Source of the DNA: JAJKJG01 sp036389455
GTDB taxonomy: Bacteria > Pseudomonadota > Alphaproteobacteria > Rhizobiales > Beijerinckiaceae
Direction: 5' to 3'
Length of the DNA stretch: 18,480 nt
Assembly: GCA_036389455.1 (NCBI GenBank)
Contig: DASVPW010000193.1
Coordinates: 1 to 18,480, forward strand
A program made the translations under genes and the position numbers. A model generated the notes under the pieces. It did no database searches. It was given only the letters and a program-made list of their open reading frames with translations, and was not told the origin of the DNA. Numbering within the stretch: the stretch's first letter is position 1; each line of letters starts with the position of its first letter. Positions 1 to 6,264 of this stretch are shown in pieces.

Positions 1-217
1 GCGTTCGCATGAGTCCGCGACAGTGTCATGAACCTGCCGAGCCGCGGCGCTTTGCCTCTCTGTGGGGCCGGTCTTCGCCAGCCTCCCAGGGAGCTTAGCA
101 TGGGGCTGCGGTCCGGCAAGGAGTGTGATTTTGTGGGAAAATGTGGCATTGCGGATTGGGGCGGACGGGCCGGCGGGTGCTAAGGTCCGGCATGGCGGCG
201 CGGCACGGGAGGTCTTC
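1..217 (+). promoter_or_regulatory. Leader region upstream of the Rieske oxygenase gene
   Basis: No convincing gene is visible here. The stretch is GC-rich except for an AT-rich island at about 128-142, where ATTTT and AAAAT flank GTGGG. A direct repeat, TGTGG-N5-TGTGG, lies at 132-146 and is listed separately. A small odd palindrome GACAGTGTC at 19-27 could be a repressor half-site or chance. A GGGAGG Shine-Dalgarno at 207-212 decides the start of the next gene. I could not place a credible -35/-10 pair. Confidence 0.4.
132..146 (+). promoter_or_regulatory. Candidate operator, TGTGG direct repeat (copy 1)
   Basis: TGTGGGAAAATGTGG reads toward the Rieske oxygenase gene and ends 71 nt before its GTG start. 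The two TGTGG units start 10 bp apart, about one helical turn, which suits a protein binding one DNA face, such as an AraC-family activator. The same 15-mer with only two central changes lies upstream of the second dehydrogenase at 8769-8783 on the minus strand, in the same sense orientation. The shared element is seen directly; its function is inferred. Confidence 0.45.
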
Positions 218-1474
218 GTGAACTACATGGCGACGCGGGCGATGCCTCCCGGCTCGGACAGGCTTGGCTCGGATCTGGCGGCCCTCGTGCGGCGGCACGT
301 GCCGGGCGGGCCCCTGGAGCGAGATTTCTACACGGCCCCCGAGGTGTTCGAGGCGGACTTGGCGCGCGTGTTCTACCGCCGCTGGCTCTTCGCCGGCCAC
401 GCCTGCGCGATCCCGAACCCGGGCGACTTCTTCACCTGGGCTCTCGGCTCCGAGACCATCGTGGTGGTGCGCGGCAAGGACGGCGAGGTGCGCGCCTTCC
501 ACAACTTCTGCCGCCACCGCGGCACCCGCATCTGCAACGAGGAGAGCGGCCACGCGCGCAAGCTCGTCTGCCCTTACCACCGCTGGACCTACGACCTCGA
601 CGGCAGCCTCATCACCGCGACGAAGCGCGAGTTCGACGTCGAGCGCTCGGAGCTTTCGCTGTTCCCGGTCGCCCTCCACAACGTCGCCGGCCTCCTCTTC
701 GTGAACTTCTCGGACGATCCGCCGGACTTCTCCGACGTGATCGAGACCATCGCGCCGCAGATGGCGCCGCATGCCCTGGAGAAAGCGAAGGTCGCCCACA
801 CCGTCGACTACGTCGTCAAGGCGAACTGGAAGATCATCTTCGAGAACAACCGCGAGTGCTACCACTGCCCCTCGCACCACGACGAGTACAACGCCGCGAC
901 CTACGACGTGATGCGCGACCGCGCCCTGTTCGACCCGAGGCTCCAGGCCGAGCTCGACGCCATCACGGAAGCCGCGAACGCCCGCTTCCGGAGCCTCGGC
1001 CTCAGCGAGGGCAACACCTCCTCCGAGATGACCGGCGCCTACTACCGCTGCCACCGCACGCCGCTGATGAAGGGCTACGTGACGCAGAGCCTCGACGGCG
1101 CCCTCATCGCCCCTCTCATGGGCGACGTGCCGGAGGTCGACACGGGCACGCTGCGCACCACCATGTTCCCGAACTTCTGGCAGCACACCAACTGCGACCA
1201 CGCGGTCGCGGCCCGCATCACCCCGATCGGCCCAGACCTCACCCACATCCGCGGCACTTGGCTCGTCGACGGCAAGGCCGTCGAGGGGCAGGACTACACC
1301 TTGGACAAGCTGCTGCCGGTCTGGGACCAGACCAACCGGCAGGACTGGGCGATCTGCGAGGGCCAGCAGGTCGGCGTCTCCTCGCGCCACTACGTGCCCG
1401 GGCCGTTCTCGACGTTCCGCGAGCGCAACGTCGCCCACTTCCTCGACTGGTACCTCGGCGAGATGCAGCGCTGA
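218..1474 (+). CDS. Rieske non-heme iron oxygenase alpha subunit, GbcA-like glycine betaine demethylase
   Basis: Predicted 418-residue terminal oxygenase that probably oxidatively demethylates a quaternary or tertiary amine such as glycine betaine, releasing formaldehyde. The N-terminal Rieske 2Fe-2S site is C98-x-H100-x17-C118-x2-H121. The mononuclear iron site lies in NNRECYH with His216 and His221, a spacing and context typical of GbcA. The C-terminal part (VWDQTN, then VPGPFS and HFLDWY) also follows GbcA closely. I chose GTG 218 because GGGAGG (207-212) lies 5 nt upstream; ATG 227 is the alternative, and the frame stays open back to 62. The next gene downstream is a dimethylglycine/sarcosine dehydrogenase-type enzyme, which supports a betaine catabolic role. 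The reductase partner (GbcB) is not in the window. Related enzymes act on stachydrine or carnitine, so the substrate is inferred. Confidence 0.82.
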   Translation: MNYMATRAMPPGSDRLGSDLAALVRRHVPGGPLERDFYTAPEVFEADLARVFYRRWLFAGHACAIPNPGDFFTWALGSETIVVVRGKDGEVRAFHNFCRHRGTRICNEESGHARKLVCPYHRWTYDLDGSLITATKREFDVERSELSLFPVALHNVAGLLFVNFSDDPPDFSDVIETIAPQMAPHALEKAKVAHTVDYVVKANWKIIFENNRECYHCPSHHDEYNAATYDVMRDRALFDPRLQAELDAITEAANARFRSLGLSEGNTSSEMTGAYYRCHRTPLMKGYVTQSLDGALIAPLMGDVPEVDTGTLRTTMFPNFWQHTNCDHAVAARITPIGPDLTHIRGTWLVDGKAVEGQDYTLDKLLPVWDQTNRQDWAICEGQQVGVSSRHYVPGPFSTFRERNVAHFLDWYLGEMQR

Positions 1475-1493
1475 TCGCTTTCGCCTGCTCAGA

Positions 1494-1613
1494 CTTCCTC
1501 ATGCTGAGGTGCGAGGCCGCAGGCCGAGCCTCGAAGCACGCACACCGGCGTGGCTGCATCCGCGGTGTGCGTCCTTCGAGGCTCGCTTCGCTCGCACCTC
1601 AGGATGAGGAGGT
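1494..1613. repeat. Palindromic interspersed repeat between the Rieske and dehydrogenase genes
   Basis: A long imperfect inverted repeat of about 120 bp. The left arm (1494-1549) contains CTCATGCTGAGGTGCGAG and GCCTCGAAGCACGCACACC. The right arm (1562-1613) carries its reverse complement, ending CTCGCACCTCAGGATGAGG. The arms pair over most of their length around a short centre near 1550-1560. It resembles the CCTCATCCTGAGGTGCGAGC family of scattered palindromes I recall from Hyphomicrobiales genomes. It fills most of the 175-bp gap between the two genes, so it would fold in any joint transcript and could act as an attenuator, stabiliser or partial terminator. No T-run follows it. Confidence 0.8.
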
Positions 1614-1649
1614 TTGAGCGGCGTAGCTGGCATAGCACTGGAGAAACGC

Positions 1650-4064
1650 GTGCTTCCGTCCCAGGCCCGGATCGTGATCGTCGGCGGCGGCGCGATCGGC
1701 TGCAGCATCGCCTACCACCTCGCCAAAGCGGGCGAGCGCGACGTGGTGCTCCTGGAGAAGGCGGGCCTCACCCACGGCTCGACCTGGCACGCCGCCGGCC
1801 TCGTCGGGCAGCTGCGCTCGAAGCGCAACCTCACGCGGCTGATGCAGTACTCGGCCGCGCTCTACGCCCGCATCGAACAGGACACCGGGCAGGCGGTCGA
1901 GTGGAAGAGCGTCGGGAGCCTGCGCCTCGCCTCCTCGAAGGAGCGCTGGAGCGAGCTGAAGCGCATGGCGACGACGGCGCGGAGCTTCGGCTTCGCGCTC
2001 GAGATGCTCACCCCTTCCGAAGCCCAAAAGCTTTTCCCGCTCATCACCCTCGACCGGGTCGAGGGGGCGGTGTTCATTGCGACGGACGGGTACGTCGATC
2101 CGTCGAGCCTGACGCAGGCCTACGCCAAGGGGGCGCGGGCCGGGGGTGTGCGCATCGTCGAGCGGGTGCGGGTGACCGGGATTACGGTCAAGGATCGGCG
2201 CGTCGAGAAGATCTGCACCGACCAGGGCGACATTTCCTGCGAGATCGCCGTCAACGCCGCCGGCATCTGGGCGCGCGACGTCGGCAAGCTCGCCGGCATC
2301 GAGCTGCCGGCCGGCGCCGTCGAGCACCAGTACGTCGTGACGGAGAAGCGCGCCGACATCCCGCCCGGCCTGCCGACGCTGCGCGACCCCGACGGCATCT
2401 TCTATCTCAAGCCCGAGCCCGGCGCCTTCGCGATCGGCGGCTGGGAGGACAACGTGCCGACCTTCGGCGAGGCCGGCATGCCGGAGGGCTTCGAGCGCGA
2501 GCTGTTCCAGCCCAGCATGGAGCGGCTGGAGGCCTTCATGCTGCCCGCCGCCGAGCGCATTCCGGTGCTTGGCGAGATGGGGCTTCGCACCATCATCAAC
2601 GGGGCGATCCCGATCTCGCCGGACGGCGAGCCGATCATGGGGCCGGCGCCGGGGCTCGACAACTTCTTCGTCGCCTGCGGCTTCACCTCGGGCATCGCGG
2701 CGAGCGGCGGCGCCGGCAACGCCATGGCGCAGTGGATCCTCGAGGGCGAGCCCGAGAGCGACCTGTGGGCCTTCGACGTGCGCCGCTTCGGGCCCCACCA
2801 CGCCTCCCGCCGCTACCTCGCCGAGCGCTCGGTCGAGGCCTACGGGCGCTACTACGCCCTGCACTGGCCCGTCGAGGAGATGCGCTCCGCCCGGGGCGGG
2901 CGGCGCTCGCCGCTGCATTCGCTCTTGGCCGCGCAGCGCGCCGTGTTCGGCTCGCGCAACGGCTGGGAGCGGCCGAACTGGTTCGCGCCTCAAGCGCAGG
3001 CCGTCGAGGACCGCCCCTCCTTCGAGGGCCGCCCGAACTGGTTTTCCGCCGTCGCCGAGGAGCACCGGGCGGTGCGCGAGCGCGTCGCCGTCATCGACAT
3101 GAGCTCCTTCTCCAAGTTCGAGATCGCGGGACCCGGCGCCCTCGGCGCGCTCCAAAAGATCGCGGCGAACGACCTCGGCAAGCCGCCGGGCGCGCTCACC
3201 TACACCCAGCTCTGCAACGCGCGCGGCGGCATCGAGGCGGACCTCACCATCGCGCGCCTCGACGAGGAGCGCTTCTACGTCGTCACCGGCAGCGGCTTCG
3301 GCGTGCGCGACGGTGGCTGGATCCAGAAGCACCTGCCGCCGGACGGCAGCGTCGCCTTCCGCGACGTGACCGCGGCGCGCGCCGTCATCAACCTGTGCGG
3401 CCCGCGCTCCCGCGAGGTGCTGGCGGCCGTCGCGGACGGCGACGTGAGCGGCTCAGCCCTCCCCTACATGGGCGTGCGGAGGGTCCGCATCGGCTACGCC
3501 CCCGTCGACGCGCTGCGCGTCACCTACGTCGGCGAGCTCGGCTACGAGCTGCACCTCTCCGTCGAGTACGCGCAGCACGTCTACGAGCTGTTGTGGGAGG
3601 CGGGCCGCGCCTTCGGCATCGCCAACGCCGGCTACCGCGCCGTCGAGTCGCTGCGCCTCGAGAAGGGCTACCTCTACTGGGGCGCCGACATCACCCCGGA
3701 CTACACGCCTTTCGAGGCCGGCCTCGGCTTTGCGGTGGCGCTGAACAAGGGCGACTTCATCGGCCGCGAGGCCCTCGTCAAGGCGAAGGGCGAGGGCCCG
3801 AAGCGCCGCCTCTGCTGCTTCCTCCTCGAGGAGGAAGCGCCCGTCTACGGCGGCGAGGCGATCTGGCTCGGGCAGACCCTCCTCGGCGTCACCTCCAGCG
3901 GCGGCTTTGGCCACACGGTCCAGAAGAGCATCGTCTACGGCTACGTCCCGGCCGAGCACGCCGGCCACGAGCGCTACGAGATCGAGACCTTCGGCCGCCG
4001 CGTCCCGGCGACGCGCTCACCGAGGGCGCCGTACGATCCGGAGCGGCGGAAGATCCTGATCTGA
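1650..4064 (+). CDS. FAD-dependent dimethylglycine/sarcosine dehydrogenase-family protein with GcvT domains
   Basis: Predicted 804-residue fusion of an N-terminal DAO-type FAD oxidoreductase (about 8-370), a middle linker domain, and aminomethyltransferase (GcvT) N and C domains (about 430-800). The Rossmann motif GGGAIG is at 12-17. STWHAAGL places His47 where DMGDH-family enzymes bind FAD covalently. The GcvT part has YVGELGYEL near 626 and RLEKGY near 669. In this family an N-methyl group is oxidised and the one-carbon unit passed to tetrahydrofolate. GTG 1650 was chosen: GGAGA (1640-1644) lies 5 nt upstream and the length matches the paralogue at 6265-8715. A TTG at 1614 is in frame, but its AGGAGG is only 1 nt away. 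The gene follows the Rieske gene and a palindromic repeat. Dimethylglycine versus sarcosine specificity cannot be settled from sequence. Confidence 0.85.
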   Translation: MLPSQARIVIVGGGAIGCSIAYHLAKAGERDVVLLEKAGLTHGSTWHAAGLVGQLRSKRNLTRLMQYSAALYARIEQDTGQAVEWKSVGSLRLASSKERWSELKRMATTARSFGFALEMLTPSEAQKLFPLITLDRVEGAVFIATDGYVDPSSLTQAYAKGARAGGVRIVERVRVTGITVKDRRVEKICTDQGDISCEIAVNAAGIWARDVGKLAGIELPAGAVEHQYVVTEKRADIPPGLPTLRDPDGIFYLKPEPGAFAIGGWEDNVPTFGEAGMPEGFERELFQPSMERLEAFMLPAAERIPVLGEMGLRTIINGAIPISPDGEPIMGPAPGLDNFFVACGFTSGIAASGGAGNAMAQWILEGEPESDLWAFDVRRFGPHHASRRYLAERSVEAYGRYYALHWPVEEMRSARGGRRSPLHSLLAAQRAVFGSRNGWERPNWFAPQAQAVEDRPSFEGRPNWFSAVAEEHRAVRERVAVIDMSSFSKFEIAGPGALGALQKIAANDLGKPPGALTYTQLCNARGGIEADLTIARLDEERFYVVTGSGFGVRDGGWIQKHLPPDGSVAFRDVTAARAVINLCGPRSREVLAAVADGDVSGSALPYMGVRRVRIGYAPVDALRVTYVGELGYELHLSVEYAQHVYELLWEAGRAFGIANAGYRAVESLRLEKGYLYWGADITPDYTPFEAGLGFAVALNKGDFIGREALVKAKGEGPKRRLCCFLLEEEAPVYGGEAIWLGQTLLGVTSSGGFGHTVQKSIVYGYVPAEHAGHERYEIETFGRRVPATRSPRAPYDPERRKILI

Positions 4065-4167
4065 TTTGAGACGAATACGCATGTGCCGAACCGCTGCATT
4101 GCGCAGCACATAGTAGGCTGTCCCTGGGCATCGGGTTGATGATAAATAATCTTGTGACGCGGAGCCT
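4065..4167 (+). promoter_or_regulatory. Short AT-enriched leader of the SLOG-like membrane module
   Basis: A 103-bp gap containing an AT-rich block (TTGATGATAAATAAT, 4136-4150) that stands out from the GC-rich surroundings and could hold a -10 region. No good -35 was found at the right distance. A small inverted pair, TGTGC (4082-4086) and GCACA, surrounds GCTGC/GCAGC half-sites at about 4093-4108 and could be an operator or chance. GGAG at 4161-4164 serves as the ribosome binding site. An independent promoter for the module is plausible but not proven. Confidence 0.3.
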
Positions 4168-5793
4168 ATGACGATGCCCAAGTCCATTCGCCCGTCAGGG
4201 TCCCGCGCCCGCGGCGATAAGAGGCTTGTCGTCCTGCTTCTGCCCGAAGTCCTGGGTGACGCCGTCGACCCGGCACAATTACGGGCGACTCTGGCGAGCG
4301 CTTCGACGACGGTCCGCGTCCTCCTCTGCCTCCTTCCCGACGACGACCGCGCGCTCGTCGATGTCCTGACCGGCCTCGGGGTCGAGACCGAGATCCTGCT
4401 CGGCGCCGATGTCCCGATGCCGCAAACGACGGCCTTCGTCCTGCGGGCGCCGCCCGGCATATCCCCAGGTGAGCAGAAGGATTTCGCCCTCGCTCTCTCC
4501 GACGTCGTCCTGGTCGGACCTGCGTCCGGGCAAAGCTCCTTCGTGCGTACGGCGACGGAACGCGGCAAGCCGCTGATCGTCCCCGGCGGCCCTCTACCCC
4601 GGCTTCCGCCTCTCGTCAGCGTTACCCACCGCCTCGATCCGGAGGCGCCGGGCTGGCATGCCCGCGGGCGGTCCTGTTTCGGTCGCTTCGAGCAGGCGAT
4701 AATGGAAATGTTCGCTTACAACTGGCTTGGAAGGCACCAAGGGGGCGTCGCGGAAAGCCGCAAGCGGCTGCGCAACTGCTTCGGCCGGGAATGGCAGCCG
4801 AGTGCATACTTTGCGCCCGACGGCTGCCTGAAGGAGGCGCCCGACCCCGCCGCAATCGACCCGTCGTCCAGGATCGCCGCCCAGTTCGATGCCATGGACC
4901 GTAGCGCGTTGTACGGGTCCTACGTTCATCGAGACCTCATCTGGACCGCGCATCTCGCTGCCGCCTTCGCGGTCTTTGCGGCGGTCGCCGGCCACCTTAG
5001 CGTCGATGTGAAGGCACTCGCATCGACGTGGGGGGTTCTGGAGCTTCTCTCGTTGCTGCTCGTCATGTCTCTGGTGCTGGGAGCGCGGCGCAGCAGCCTC
5101 CAGGACCGCTGGACGGCTTGCCGCTTCGGGGCCGAGCAACTGCGGATCGCCCGCATGTCGCTGCCGCTTCTCGTGCTGCCCCCGGCGCTCGCCACGGAGG
5201 ATGCGATGCCGGTCGGAAACGACCGCGGCAGCAAGGAGATCGAACTCGGGCTCCTCGCCCTCGCGGAGGTGAAGCGCGCGGTGCGGGACCAAGGCCTTCC
5301 CCGGCTCGAGGCGGCATTGACCCCGGTCAGGGCGGCGGCTTGGCTGCACTGCATCGTCGCCGATCAGGCCAAGTACCATCACCGCAACCACCATAAGCTC
5401 GAACAGGCCGAGAGCCGCCTGCGGTTCACGACACAGGCGATTTTCGTTCTCACCATGATCGCCGTCGTGGCGCACTTCTGCTCCCACGCCGAAGGGCTCC
5501 TCTTCGTCACGGCCGCGGGCCCGGCTCTTGCCGCTGCCCTGCACGGGGCGGGAATCCGCCTGGGGATCGTCCACCGCGCCGCCCTCAGCCTCGGGGTCGA
5601 AAGGGACCTGAGGCAGATCGCCGAAGCGCTCGACAACCTGATCAAGCATCCGCCCTCACCGGAAGATGCCCCCGCCGTGAAGGAGGCCTGGCGGGAGGTG
5701 CGGCGCCTTGCCTCGAAGGCGGCCGAGACGATGGGACAGGAGAATGCGTCGTGGCACGGCCTCGTGCGCCGCTACCAGGACGAGCTGCCGTGA
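4168..5793 (+). CDS. SLOG-like Rossmannoid plus four-TM (SLATT/DUF4231-like) membrane protein
   Basis: Predicted 541-residue protein of unproven function. Residues 18-145 look like a divergent SLOG/TIR-type nucleotide-binding fold: hydrophobic strands, then SDVVLVGPASGQ (111-122) and RGKPLIVPGG (132-141), the position where SLOG proteins have 'DLLLAVWDG...GiPVi'. Two TM pairs follow, about 258-277/286-306 and 422-440/443-462. Between them lie WTACRFGAEQLR (315-326) and YHHRNHHKLEQAESRL (403-418), which I recognise from a bacterial family pairing SLOG with SLATT/DUF4231-like membrane domains. Such proteins are proposed as nucleotide-sensing membrane effectors in conflict systems. ATG 4168 lies 3 nt from GGAG; ATG 4174, at 9 nt, may be the true start. 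TTA (Leu38) and ATA (Ile178) codons are unusual for this window and suggest acquisition. The gene overlaps the next by 4 bp. Confidence 0.6.
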   Translation: MTMPKSIRPSGSRARGDKRLVVLLLPEVLGDAVDPAQLRATLASASTTVRVLLCLLPDDDRALVDVLTGLGVETEILLGADVPMPQTTAFVLRAPPGISPGEQKDFALALSDVVLVGPASGQSSFVRTATERGKPLIVPGGPLPRLPPLVSVTHRLDPEAPGWHARGRSCFGRFEQAIMEMFAYNWLGRHQGGVAESRKRLRNCFGREWQPSAYFAPDGCLKEAPDPAAIDPSSRIAAQFDAMDRSALYGSYVHRDLIWTAHLAAAFAVFAAVAGHLSVDVKALASTWGVLELLSLLLVMSLVLGARRSSLQDRWTACRFGAEQLRIARMSLPLLVLPPALATEDAMPVGNDRGSKEIELGLLALAEVKRAVRDQGLPRLEAALTPVRAAAWLHCIVADQAKYHHRNHHKLEQAESRLRFTTQAIFVLTMIAVVAHFCSHAEGLLFVTAAGPALAAALHGAGIRLGIVHRAALSLGVERDLRQIAEALDNLIKHPPSPEDAPAVKEAWREVRRLASKAAETMGQENASWHGLVRRYQDELP

Positions 5794-6233
5794 CCGACGC
5801 CCTTCCCGACCTCGCCGCCGACCCGCGCGCGCTGCGGGTCTGCAAGAAGCCGATCCCCGTCCAGGTCGAGTTCGCGGCCGCGGACGGCGTGTGCGAGACG
5901 CTGGAAGGCCCGGTGCGCTTCCGGGCCGGGGACGCGATTCTGACCGGGGTCGAAGGCGAGCGCTGGCCCGTCCGGCGCGAGATGTTCCTGTCCGGCTACG
6001 AGCCGGTGCCGCCGGTCCGGGCCGGGGAGAACGGCAGCTACCGCAAAAGGCCGACTGTCGCCTACGCGCTGCGCCTGGATCGCCCGCGCGACGTGCCGGT
6101 GAGCTGGCAGGACGACCCGCTGCACGGGCGTGCGGGGGATTGGCTTCTCCACTATGCCGACGGCACTTACGGGGTGGTTCGGGATCCCATCTTCCGCAAG
6201 AGTTATTCTCCTGCGCCGGGCGAAATCCGCTGA
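5790..6233 (+). CDS. Small protein with two PGDYG-like repeats
   Basis: Predicted 147-residue soluble protein starting at GTG 5790, whose GTGA overlaps the stop codon of the upstream membrane protein; translational coupling is likely. The frame is open back to 5751, but the coupled start fits better. It has two copies of one unit, about 16-75 and 84-143. Each begins with a Lys/Arg-Pro stretch (CKKPIPV, RKRPTV) and ends in a 26-residue block starting RAGD and ending F-x3-Y (45-70 and 114-139). By my count 10 of 26 positions are identical between the two blocks. This resembles the PGDYG family (GDW/Y, then a Gly turn, then V-R-x3-F). No enzymatic residues are evident. Tight coupling suggests it works with, or controls, the SLOG-like membrane protein. 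Confidence 0.6.
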   Translation: MTDALPDLAADPRALRVCKKPIPVQVEFAAADGVCETLEGPVRFRAGDAILTGVEGERWPVRREMFLSGYEPVPPVRAGENGSYRKRPTVAYALRLDRPRDVPVSWQDDPLHGRAGDWLLHYADGTYGVVRDPIFRKSYSPAPGEIR

Positions 6234-6264
6234 CGCCCTCCAATCCGATCAGGCGAGGGAGATG

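Noticed and set aside
1..30. Minus-strand gene starting at ATG 30 or 10 and leaving the window
   Set aside because: Too few codons and no convincing ribosome site to support it.
144..160. TGGCATTGCGGATTGG as a sigma-54 (-24/-12) promoter before the Rieske gene
   Set aside because: The -12 GC is missing and spacing is off by one base; no equivalent at the second TGTGG site.
95..1438. 447-codon minus-strand frame opposite the Rieske gene
   Set aside because: Antisense shadow rich in Val/Ala/Arg/His; the plus strand has an intact Rieske centre and iron site.
1491..1613. Rho-independent terminator after the Rieske gene
   Set aside because: Large hairpin but no T-run; better explained as an interspersed palindromic repeat.
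1550..4069. Very long (839-codon) open frame overlapping the first dehydrogenase in another plus frame
   Set aside because: Arg/Ala/Pro-rich low-complexity translation with no motifs; a GC-bias shadow of the 1650-4064 gene, which has clear FAD and GcvT motifs.
4556..4580. GGAAC-N16-CGTC, near match to the EcfG promoter consensus
   Set aside because: Lies inside a coding region far from any start; shows that 8/9 matches arise by chance here.
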